From contig CAWKCE010000003.1 in the NCBI GenBank assembly GCA_963848085.1, forward strand, positions 1,116,001-1,180,000: a DNA stretch of 64,000 nt, read 5' to 3'. A program made the position numbers and the translations under genes. The notes beneath the pieces are model-generated. The model saw only the letters and a list, made by a program, of their open reading frames with translations, had not been told where the DNA came from and searched no databases. Positions 42,975-50,643 of this stretch are shown here, in pieces. Origin of the DNA: CAWKCE01 sp032127035 (GTDB taxonomy: Bacteria > Actinomycetota > Actinomycetes > JAHEKZ01). Position 1 is the first letter of the stretch. Every line of letters starts with the position of its first letter.

Positions 42975-43212
42975 CGACTGGCTGACCGTGGCGGCCGCCG
43001 ACCTCGGCGTCGATCCGCAGGTTCTGGACACCGAGGCAGTGCTGGACCTCGCGCGAGATGTCGCCCACAACGTCGAGCGGAAGGCGGCGCCCCTGACCGC
43101 CTTCCTCGTCGGCTACGCGGCGGCGACCGCCGCCGCGTCCGGGCCGGAACCCGATGGTGCGGCGCTCTCCCACCGAGTGGCGGCCCTCGCCCGCGAGTGG
43201 ACCCAGACCTGA
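42967..43212 (+). CDS. DUF6457 domain protein
   Basis: The 81-residue helical protein resembles the small DUF6457 domain found beside or fused to MobA proteins in actinobacteria, with the blocks LARDVAHNVERKAAPLTAFL and GYAAATAAAS. It overlaps mobA by eight bases, which suggests a role in molybdenum cofactor guanylylation or delivery. No catalytic motif is visible, so the role is inferred from linkage only. Confidence 0.82.
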   Translation: MSDDWLTVAAADLGVDPQVLDTEAVLDLARDVAHNVERKAAPLTAFLVGYAAATAAASGPEPDGAALSHRVAALAREWTQT

Positions 43213-43220
43213 GCTCAGGG

Positions 43221-44621
43221 TCAGCCCGGCTTGGGTGCGCCCGGCCGGGCATAGCGCACCCAGGTGATGATGACGCCGACCGTGGCGAAGGCAACCCCGA
43301 GGCCGAAGAAGACGATCGGCTCGCTGACCGACAGGATCACGCCGAAGAAGAACGGTCCGAAAGCGGCAATCGCTGAGGTCCAGCCGAGCACGCCACCGGC
43401 CTGGCGCCGCTCGAAGATCATCGGCATCTGCTTGAACGTGGAGGCATTCCCGATCCCGGAGAACAAGAAGATCGCCAGCATTCCCCACAGGAATCGCGTG
43501 AAGTCGGCCTGCAGGGCATCGGCGCCGGCGGCAGGGTCGGGCGACAGTGTCGTCATGGTGAACGAGATCGACACGATCAGGCCCAGGCCGGAGATCAGGG
43601 TCCAGAACGCCCCACCCATCTTGTCGGTCAGCGGGGCGAAGGCCACCCGGGCGCCGGCGCCGATCAACGGGCCCAGGAAGACGTACTTGACCGGGCTCGG
43701 AACGCTGTAGCCCTGGACGAGCACCTGGGTGCTCCCGTCGGCGAGGGTCTCCACGATTGCGGTGTTTCCGGCGCCGTAGAGGTTCTTCAGCAGCAGCCCG
43801 AACTGCGCGCTCAGCCCGGCGAAGGTGCCGAACGTCATGATGTAGAGGACGGTCATCCACCAGGTGTCCTGGTTGCTGAAGATGTCCATCTGCTGACGGA
43901 ACCTCGCGGTCACCGGAACGCTCTTCAGCATGGTCCAGGCGAGCACGATCCCGATCAGAACCAGCGGGATGTAGACCAACCCGGCGTTCTGGTACCAGAC
44001 CTCCTTCTGGTCACCGGTGGCCGGGTCGGTGAAGACCTGGGACGCGCCGATGATCCCGACGCCCACCACGACCGGTGTGATGAACTGCACCAGGCTCACG
44101 CCGAAGTTGCCGATTCCCGCCTGCAGCCCGAGCGCCGTGCCCTGGAGGCGTCTCGGGAAGAAGTACGAGGTGCTCGGCATGAAGCCGCTGAAGGCACCGC
44201 CACCGATTCCGGCGACGAAGGCCAGCACCATGAGCACCCAGTACGGCGTCTCGTTGTTCATGATGGCCAGCGCCCAGCCGGTCAACGGCAGCAGAAGGAG
44301 TGCGGTGGTGACCGTCACCAGCTTCCGCGTCCCGAGCACGGGTGGCAGGAACATCCACACCAGGCGAAGCGAGCCTCCGGCCAGACCCGGCATCGCGGCC
44401 AGCCAGTAGAGCTGAGCCTTGGTGAAGGTGAATCCCAGGTTGCTCAGAACCGGTGCGAGGGCGCTGGCCAGGAACCAGGTCGAGAACGCGAGGGTGAGGG
44501 TGAACGTCGTGATGGACAGCGTTCGCCACGCGAGCCGGGAGTCCCAGTTTGCCTCGTCCTCGGGGTCCCACTCGGTCAGCCATTCAGAGCCACGCCGCTC
44601 CGGCGCGGTCGAGGTGGACAT
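43221..44621 (-). CDS. narK: Nitrate/nitrite MFS transporter, NarK family (second copy)
   Basis: This 466-residue protein with 12 predicted helices belongs to the nitrate/nitrite porter group. Visible features are the WFLASALAPVLSNLGFTFTK helix 1 region, the nitrate-signature-like GIGGGAFSGFMPSTSYFFPRR (helix 5) and a second Gly-rich FSGIGNASTFKQMP (helix 11). The sequence best fits the nitrate/nitrite antiporter type, though direction is inferred. Its ATG shares one base with the stop of the upstream transporter gene (TGATG). Confidence 0.92.
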   Translation of the reverse strand: MSTSTAPERRGSEWLTEWDPEDEANWDSRLAWRTLSITTFTLTLAFSTWFLASALAPVLSNLGFTFTKAQLYWLAAMPGLAGGSLRLVWMFLPPVLGTRKLVTVTTALLLLPLTGWALAIMNNETPYWVLMVLAFVAGIGGGAFSGFMPSTSYFFPRRLQGTALGLQAGIGNFGVSLVQFITPVVVGVGIIGASQVFTDPATGDQKEVWYQNAGLVYIPLVLIGIVLAWTMLKSVPVTARFRQQMDIFSNQDTWWMTVLYIMTFGTFAGLSAQFGLLLKNLYGAGNTAIVETLADGSTQVLVQGYSVPSPVKYVFLGPLIGAGARVAFAPLTDKMGGAFWTLISGLGLIVSISFTMTTLSPDPAAGADALQADFTRFLWGMLAIFLFSGIGNASTFKQMPMIFERRQAGGVLGWTSAIAAFGPFFFGVILSVSEPIVFFGLGVAFATVGVIITWVRYARPGAPKPG

Positions 44622-46033
44622 CAGTGCACTCCCTGGGTGTCGTGGTGCGGTTGGTCGGTGTCTGCGCGATGTTCGAAGTCGTTGGCGAGCTCAGGTGACC
44701 CGGCGTGCAACATGCGGACGACCGTGATGTGCATCCACGTGGCAGTAGCGAGGGTGAGGAGGAACAGCACGCCGAACATCGCCGTGGGCAGCCCGGTGAA
44801 GCGGATGGCATAGCCGAACATCGGCAGCAGGAAGAAGCCCCCGAGGGCGCCGATCATGCCCACGAGCCCCCCGACGGCACCGACGTCGTGCGGGAAGTAC
44901 TCCGGGATGTGCTTGTAGACGGCCGCCTTTCCGACGCCCATGGCGCAGCCGAGCACGAAGACGAGTGCCGCGAACGGCCACAGCGCGAGTGACCACGGCA
45001 GGACTTCGGCGGTTCCGTCGGACGACTTGGCCTCGAGCACGTCTACGGTGATGTAGCCGCTCGGCATCATGAGGATCCCGCTCGAGACCAGCATGACCGC
45101 GAACGTCCCGTACATCACCCGTCGGGCTCCCAGGCGGTCGGACAACCAGCCGCCCACGGGCCGCAGCAGCGAGGCCGGGAAGATGAACAGCGCCGTCATG
45201 AGCGCGGCCGACCAGAGCTCGAGCCCGTACTGGTCCTCGTAGAACTTGGGCAGCGCGGATGCCAGGGCGACGTAGGCACCGAAGACGACGACGTAATAGA
45301 CGCTGAACCGCCACACCCGAGCCTGCTTCAGCGGGACAAGCTGGTCGCGCAAGGGGATGTTGGCGCCGGGCCTGCGGTCCGGCCTGGGCGTCGCAAACCA
45401 CATGACGGCGGCCATCACGACCAGCAGCGCGGCGTACAAGACCGGCACCAGGCGCCAGCCGCCCTCGACGAACCCGCCGAGGTAGACCGACCCGGCCGTC
45501 GCAGCAATCAGCCCCGGGCCCAGCAGCTTCGTGATCGACGGGCCGACGTTGCCGGCGCCGAACACGCCCAGCGCGAGGCCTTGCTGGTTGCGGGGGAACC
45601 ATGCGGAGTTCCACGCGATCCCGACGGAGAAGGAGTTGCCGGCGAATCCGATGAGGAAGGCCAGGATGAACAGGACGGCGACGCTGGTCGTATGCGCCAC
45701 CAGGTAGGTCGGGACCGCGGTCGCCAGCAGCATGACGGTGAACACCACCTTGCCGCCAAGCCGGTCGGCGAGCACCCCCGTGACCAGACGCCACATGGAG
45801 CCGTTGAGGACGGGCAGGGCCACCAGCCAGTAGAAGGCGGTGTCCGACAGGCCGAACTCCTTCTGGATGGGTAGGCCGATGATGCCGAACTGGAGCCACA
45901 CCGCGAACATGACGGTGAAGCCGATGGTGGACACCACCAGCACGTGGTAGCGGCCGACTGCCGGCTCCTCAGGGGACTGGTGCGGTGTTTCCGGAGAAAC
46001 CCCGGGCCCGGTGTCGGGAACCAGCGTCGCCAT
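44621..46033 (-). CDS. narK: Nitrate MFS transporter, NarK family (first copy)
   Basis: The 470-residue, 12-helix porter has the helix 5 signature GFAGNSFSVGIAWNSAWFPR and the helix 11 signature GVGKAAVYKHIPEYFPHDVG, both typical of nitrate-proton symporters (NarK1 type). It diverges clearly from the downstream copy, so the pair probably splits nitrate import and nitrate/nitrite exchange. The ATG follows GAGGAG. It is divergent from the regulator-narGHJI operon, with the shared 231-base control region between. Confidence 0.93.
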   Translation of the reverse strand: MATLVPDTGPGVSPETPHQSPEEPAVGRYHVLVVSTIGFTVMFAVWLQFGIIGLPIQKEFGLSDTAFYWLVALPVLNGSMWRLVTGVLADRLGGKVVFTVMLLATAVPTYLVAHTTSVAVLFILAFLIGFAGNSFSVGIAWNSAWFPRNQQGLALGVFGAGNVGPSITKLLGPGLIAATAGSVYLGGFVEGGWRLVPVLYAALLVVMAAVMWFATPRPDRRPGANIPLRDQLVPLKQARVWRFSVYYVVVFGAYVALASALPKFYEDQYGLELWSAALMTALFIFPASLLRPVGGWLSDRLGARRVMYGTFAVMLVSSGILMMPSGYITVDVLEAKSSDGTAEVLPWSLALWPFAALVFVLGCAMGVGKAAVYKHIPEYFPHDVGAVGGLVGMIGALGGFFLLPMFGYAIRFTGLPTAMFGVLFLLTLATATWMHITVVRMLHAGSPELANDFEHRADTDQPHHDTQGVH

Positions 46034-46084
46034 GGTGTCGAGCTCCTCGTCGGTCGGTGCGCCCAGCGCGCCTGGGCATCGGTG

Positions 46085-46090
46085 ACGGTA
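46085..46090 (-). promoter_or_regulatory. Possible -10 element of the narK operon
   Basis: On the minus strand TACCGT lies 51 bases before the ATG of the first narK. The DosR-like box is upstream of it. Confidence 0.4.
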
Positions 46091-46145
46091 CGGCCGGGGC
46101 GCCAGGGTGCACAGGCGCGTCAGTGCCGTGGTTGCCCCTCAATGT

Positions 46146-46165
46146 CCCGGGACGAAGGTCCCAAG
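46146..46165. promoter_or_regulatory. DosR/DevR-like box between narK and narGHJI operons
   Basis: The core GGGAC-GAAG-GTCCC (46149-46162) is a perfect inverted repeat with a four-base spacer, as in the DosR/DevR consensus GGGACTWWAGTCCC. Additional GTCCC (46144-46148) and GGGACC (46171-46176) half-sites flank it. It lies in the 231-base divergent region. Control by a hypoxia/NO-responsive DevR-type regulator encoded elsewhere is inferred. Confidence 0.6.
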
Positions 46166-46208
46166 CCGGAGGGACCGACGGCGGGTGCCCCGGGGCGCGG
46201 TAGGCCAG

Positions 46209-46214
46209 CAGGAT
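46209..46214 (+). promoter_or_regulatory. Possible -10 element of the regulator-narGHJI operon
   Basis: CAGGAT lies 50 bases before the GTG at 46265. It is a weak match, but it is close upstream of the TGAAA-N7-TTTCA repeat and the AAGGAGG ribosome-binding site. Confidence 0.3.
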
Positions 46215-46230
46215 GAAAGGCACCGTTTCA
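46214..46230. promoter_or_regulatory. Inverted repeat TGAAA-N7-TTTCA before the nar regulator
   Basis: Five-base arms flank GGCACCG, and GGCACC recurs at 46233-46238. Placed over the expected transcription start, it could be the operator of the SufR-like regulator encoded just downstream. Confidence 0.4.
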
Positions 46231-46264
46231 ACGGCACCACTGCTCGCAGCTGAAGGAGGCGCCG

Positions 46265-46945
46265 GTGTCCGGGACCGAGCCCGTCGACTCCCGGGCGTCG
46301 TCACGCCGCCAGCTGCTCGACATCCTGCGCGGCCGGGACGAGCCGTTCGACATCGCCGCGCTCGTCGCGCGGACCGGGCTGCACGCGAACACCCTGCGCG
46401 GTCACCTCCAGCTCCTCGTCGACCTGGGCCAGGTCGACCGCACCGTTGCCCCCAGCGCGGGACCGGGGCGGCCGAGGGTCCTGTACTCGGCTCGCCCGAC
46501 CGAAGGCACGGACGACCCCTACCGGCAGCTTGCCGGCGAGCTCGCGGCCGGCATCGCCCACCAGTCCGGGGACGAGGGAGCCGCACACGCGGCCGGTCGT
46601 CACTGGGGCCGGCGCGTGCGGGCGCGCGCGCGACTGGCCGCGGACTCGGTACTGGACGGGCGGGCCGCCGTCGCGCTGGCCGCAGACGGGCTCACCCAGC
46701 TCGGGTTTGCGACGGCGACCGAGCCGTTGGGGGACCGGCTCTACCTGACCGTGTGCCCCTTCGAGGCGCTGGCGCGGGAGAACCGGTCTGTCTGCCAGGT
46801 CCACCACGACCTGCTCAACGGCTTGTTCGCCGAGCTCGGGGGTGTGGTCACGTGCACTGAGCTGGACACCTTCGTGCGGCCGGACCTGTGTGTTGCCCAC
46901 CTCGAGCATGACGACCGCCGCCCCCTCCCGGAGGAGACCCCATGA
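46265..46945 (+). CDS. SufR-like winged-helix regulator with four cysteines, coupled to narG
   Basis: The 226-residue protein has an N-terminal winged helix (IAALVARTGLHANTLRGHL and GPGRPRVLY) and a C-terminal sensor domain with Cys164, Cys177, Cys197 and Cys209. The CP-X11-C spacing (164 to 177) equals that of Cys178-Cys191 in SufR from this same window. This supports a COG2345-type Fe-S or redox sensor. Its stop overlaps the narG ATG (ATGA), so it heads the nitrate reductase operon and probably controls it and the divergent narK genes. The ligand is not proven. AAGGAGG precedes the GTG. Confidence 0.85.
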   Translation: MSGTEPVDSRASSRRQLLDILRGRDEPFDIAALVARTGLHANTLRGHLQLLVDLGQVDRTVAPSAGPGRPRVLYSARPTEGTDDPYRQLAGELAAGIAHQSGDEGAAHAAGRHWGRRVRARARLAADSVLDGRAAVALAADGLTQLGFATATEPLGDRLYLTVCPFEALARENRSVCQVHHDLLNGLFAELGGVVTCTELDTFVRPDLCVAHLEHDDRRPLPEETP

Positions 46946-49900
46946 CCCCGCCTCGCCGCGCTGAGATCGACGACCCGGTGATCCAGACGCTCATCGCGGC
47001 CCGCTCCTACTTCGGCGCGGGAACCGTCTCGGACGACAAGCGCGCACTCCACCTGGAGGGCGGGCGAGAGGCCGACATCTTCTACCGCGACCGGTGGTCG
47101 CACGACCGGGTGGTGCGCTCGACACACGGGGTCAACTGCACCGGCTCCTGCTCGTGGAAGGTCTATGTCAAGGACGGCATCATCACGTGGGAGACCCAGC
47201 AGACTGACTACCCGTCCGTGGGCGCTGACTCACCGGAGTACGAGCCACGTGGCTGTCCCCGGGGTGCCGCGTTCTCCTGGTACACGTACTCGCCGACCCG
47301 CATCCGCTACCCCTATGTGCGTGGGGAGCTGCTGACGTTGTACCGCGCGGCCAAGGCTGCCCATGGGGGCGACGCCGTGTCAGCGTGGGCAGCGATCGTC
47401 GAGGACCCGGAGACCGCACGCCGCTACAAGAGCCTCCGCGGCAAGGGGGGCCTGGTGAGGGCCTCGTGGGACGAGGCCCTCGAGATCGTCGCCGCCGCGC
47501 AGGTGCACACCATCGAGCGCTACGGCCCGGACCGGGTCGCCGGGTTCTCGCCGATCCCAGCCATGTCCATGGCGTCACACGCCGCCGGAGCCCGGTACAC
47601 GTCGCTGATCGGTGCCAGCATGCTGTCGTTCTACGACTGGTACTGCGACCTGCCGATCGCCTCACCGCAGGTCTGGGGCGACCAGACCGACGTCCCCGAG
47701 TCCGCCGACTGGTGGAATGCCAGCTACCTGATCATGTGGGGCTCCAACATCCCCACCACCCGCACACCGGACGCGCACTTCATGACCGAGGCCCGGTACA
47801 AGGGGCAGAAGGTCGTCACGGTGAGTCCGGACTACGCGGACAACACCAAGTTCGCCGACGAGTGGCTGGCGACGCACCCCGGTACCGACGGCGCCCTGGC
47901 GATGGCCATGGGACACGTGGTCCTCAAGGAGTTCTACGTGGACCGCCAGGTCCCACAGTTCGTCGACTACGCGAAGCAGTTCTCGGACCTGCCCTACCTG
48001 GTCACACTGCGCCAGGACGGTGACCGCTTCCTGCCGGACCGGTTCGTCACCGCGGCCATGCTCGGCGACACCGAGGAAGGCGCGGAGTGGAAGACGGTGC
48101 TCGTGGACGCCGGTACCGACGAGCCTGTGGTGCCGCCCGGCTCGTTGGGTTTCCGTCACACCGAAAGCGGCAAGGGCCAGTGGAACCTCGAACTTGCCGG
48201 TATCGACCCGGCGCTGAGCGTCTACACAACCGACGGTGATTCCGTGGTGGTCGACCTGCCCCGGTTCGACGTCGGAGAGGAGACGGACGAGCGCGGCGGC
48301 GTCATCCGCCGCGGCGTGCCCGTCCGACACCTCGGGGACCGACTCGTCTGCACGGTGTACGACCTCATGCTCGCCCAGTACGGCGTCGGGCGTCCGGGTC
48401 TGCCCGGTCAGTGGGCCGACGGCTACGACGACGCCGAGTCCCCGTACACCCCGGCCTGGCAGGAGGAGATCACGTCGGTCCCGGCGGCGGCGGTGGCCCG
48501 CATCGCGCGGGAGTTCGCCGACAACGCGGAGCGGTCGGGTGGGCGGTCGATGATCGCCCTCGGCGCGGGCACCAACCACTGGTACCACTCGGACACGATC
48601 TACCGCGCGATCATTGCGCTCGTCGTGCTGACCGGGTGTCAGGGCCGCAACGGTGGCGGCTGGGCGCACTACGTCGGTCAGGAGAAGGTCCGTCCGTTCA
48701 CCGGTTGGGCGCAGCTGGCGTTCGGACTGGACTGGAGCCGACCGCCCCGCCAGATGGCCGGGACGTCCTTCTGGTACCTCAACACCGACCAGTGGCGCTA
48801 CGACGCCTTCGGTGCCGACCAGCTGTCGGCGCGCACCGGCAAGGGGCTGTTCGCCGGCCAGGCGTTTGCCGACACGCTCGCCCAGGCGGCGCGGATGGGC
48901 TGGTCCCCGTCGTACCCGACGTTCGACCGCAACCCCTTGGACCTGGCCGACCAGGCCGCGGCTGCCGGAACGCCCGCCAGTGAGTACGTCGTGTCCGAGC
49001 TGCAGGCCGGACGGCTCCGATTTGCGTGCGAGGACCCGGATGCTCCGGAGAACTTCCCCAGGGTCCTGACGGTGTGGCGGGCCAACCTGCTCGGGTCATC
49101 GGGCAAGGGCAACGAGTACTTCCTCCACCATCTCCTGGGCGCCGACGGCGCGGTCGGGAACACCGTGGAGACGCCGGTGGAGCTGCGGCCGCGGGACGTC
49201 ACCTGGCGGGAGGAGGCGCCCGTCGGCAAGCTGGACCTGCTCCTGTCGATGGACTTCCGGATGACAAGCACGGGCCTGTTCTCCGACGTGCTCCTCCCTG
49301 CGGCGACCTGGTACGAGAAGTACGACCTGTCCAGCACGGACATGCACCCGTTCATCCACTCGTTCAACGCCGCCATCGCCCCGCCGTGGCAGACACGGTC
49401 CGACTACGACGCCTTCCAGGCCATGGCCGAGACCTTCAGCCGACTGGCCGGTCCGCGGCTCGGGGTGCGGCAGGACGTCGTGGCGATGCCGCTGCAGCAC
49501 GACACCCCGGGCGAGACCGCACAGCCAGGAGGTCGGGTGCTGGACTGGCGGGCGGGGGAATGTGAGCCGGTGCCCGGCAAGACGATGCCTGCTCTGATGG
49601 TCGTCGAGCGCGACTACGGAGCGATCGCGGCCAAGATGTCGAGCCTGGGTCCGAACGTCGAGAAGCTGGGCACGGTCGTGAAGGGGGTGACGCTCAAGCA
49701 GCAGGAGACAGTGGACTACCTGAAGCGCACGAACGGGACCGTGCACGGTGGTCTGGCCGACGGACGGCCCCAGCTGCAGACGGCGGAGCAGGCGTGCGAC
49801 GCGATCTTGGCCCTGTCCGGAGTCTCCAACGGCCGGATCGCCGTGGAAGGGTTCCGACAGCTGGAGGAACGCACCGGCCAACGTCTGGCCGACCTCGCCG

Positions 49901-50643
49901 AGGACCACGAAGGCAAGCTGATCACGTTCCCGGACGCCCAGTCCCGTCCTCAGTCGGTGGTGACGTCCTGGGAGTGGTCCGGCAGCGAGCACGGCGGGCG
50001 CCGCTACTCACCCTTCGTCATCAATGTCGAGCGGAAGAAGCCGTGGCACACGCTGACCGGACGTCAGCACTTCTTCCTCGACCATGACTGGATGCACGAG
50101 GCAGGGGAGGCCCTGCCGACCTACCGCCCGCCGCTCAACCTTCACGTCCTGTCCAACTACCCCAAGGTGGGGGAGACCGACGGCGCGCAGGTCGCCGTCC
50201 GCTACCTCACCCCCCACTCGAAGTGGTCCATCCACTCCGAGTACCAGGACAACCTGTTCATGTTGGCGCTGTCGCGGGGTGGACCGGACATCTGGATGAG
50301 CAAGGAGGACGCGGAGAAGATCGGAGTCGCTGACAACGACTGGGTCGAGGCCGTGAACCGCAACGGAGTCGTGGTAGCCCGGGCGGTGGTGACCCACCGG
50401 ATGCCCGAAGGAACGGTGTACATGTACCACGCCAAGGACCGGACGGTGGATGTGCCGCGCGTCGAGGCGACGGGCAAGCGGGGTGGCATCCACAACTCGC
50501 TGACCCGACTGATCCTCAAGCCCACCCACCTCATCGGTGGCTACGCGCAGCTGTCGTACGGGTTCAACTACTACGGCCCGACCGGCAACCAGCGCGATGA
50601 GGTCACCTTCATCCGGCGCCGCTCCCAGGAGGTGACGTACTGA
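46942..50643 (+). CDS. narG: Respiratory nitrate reductase alpha subunit
   Basis: This 1233-residue membrane-associated molybdoenzyme reduces nitrate to nitrite with quinol electrons. The FS0 cluster ligands are His62, Cys66, Cys70 and Cys105 (HGVNCTGSC and GCPRG), and the Mo ligand is Asp232 in SFYDWYCDLP. The bis-MGD-binding domains run through to the C-terminal GFNYYGPTGNQRDE. Length and motifs are normal, and no twin-arginine signal is seen, indicating a cytoplasm-facing NarG. The ATG overlaps the regulator stop; narH follows with a TGATG overlap. Confidence 0.98.
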   Translation: MTPPRRAEIDDPVIQTLIAARSYFGAGTVSDDKRALHLEGGREADIFYRDRWSHDRVVRSTHGVNCTGSCSWKVYVKDGIITWETQQTDYPSVGADSPEYEPRGCPRGAAFSWYTYSPTRIRYPYVRGELLTLYRAAKAAHGGDAVSAWAAIVEDPETARRYKSLRGKGGLVRASWDEALEIVAAAQVHTIERYGPDRVAGFSPIPAMSMASHAAGARYTSLIGASMLSFYDWYCDLPIASPQVWGDQTDVPESADWWNASYLIMWGSNIPTTRTPDAHFMTEARYKGQKVVTVSPDYADNTKFADEWLATHPGTDGALAMAMGHVVLKEFYVDRQVPQFVDYAKQFSDLPYLVTLRQDGDRFLPDRFVTAAMLGDTEEGAEWKTVLVDAGTDEPVVPPGSLGFRHTESGKGQWNLELAGIDPALSVYTTDGDSVVVDLPRFDVGEETDERGGVIRRGVPVRHLGDRLVCTVYDLMLAQYGVGRPGLPGQWADGYDDAESPYTPAWQEEITSVPAAAVARIAREFADNAERSGGRSMIALGAGTNHWYHSDTIYRAIIALVVLTGCQGRNGGGWAHYVGQEKVRPFTGWAQLAFGLDWSRPPRQMAGTSFWYLNTDQWRYDAFGADQLSARTGKGLFAGQAFADTLAQAARMGWSPSYPTFDRNPLDLADQAAAAGTPASEYVVSELQAGRLRFACEDPDAPENFPRVLTVWRANLLGSSGKGNEYFLHHLLGADGAVGNTVETPVELRPRDVTWREEAPVGKLDLLLSMDFRMTSTGLFSDVLLPAATWYEKYDLSSTDMHPFIHSFNAAIAPPWQTRSDYDAFQAMAETFSRLAGPRLGVRQDVVAMPLQHDTPGETAQPGGRVLDWRAGECEPVPGKTMPALMVVERDYGAIAAKMSSLGPNVEKLGTVVKGVTLKQQETVDYLKRTNGTVHGGLADGRPQLQTAEQACDAILALSGVSNGRIAVEGFRQLEERTGQRLADLAEDHEGKLITFPDAQSRPQSVVTSWEWSGSEHGGRRYSPFVINVERKKPWHTLTGRQHFFLDHDWMHEAGEALPTYRPPLNLHVLSNYPKVGETDGAQVAVRYLTPHSKWSIHSEYQDNLFMLALSRGGPDIWMSKEDAEKIGVADNDWVEAVNRNGVVVARAVVTHRMPEGTVYMYHAKDRTVDVPRVEATGKRGGIHNSLTRLILKPTHLIGGYAQLSYGFNYYGPTGNQRDEVTFIRRRSQEVTY

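Noticed and set aside
40629..43070. An 813-codon minus-strand open frame
   Set aside because: It runs across the ABC ATPase, moeA and mobA in other frames and shows only low-complexity Arg/Gly/Pro sequence.
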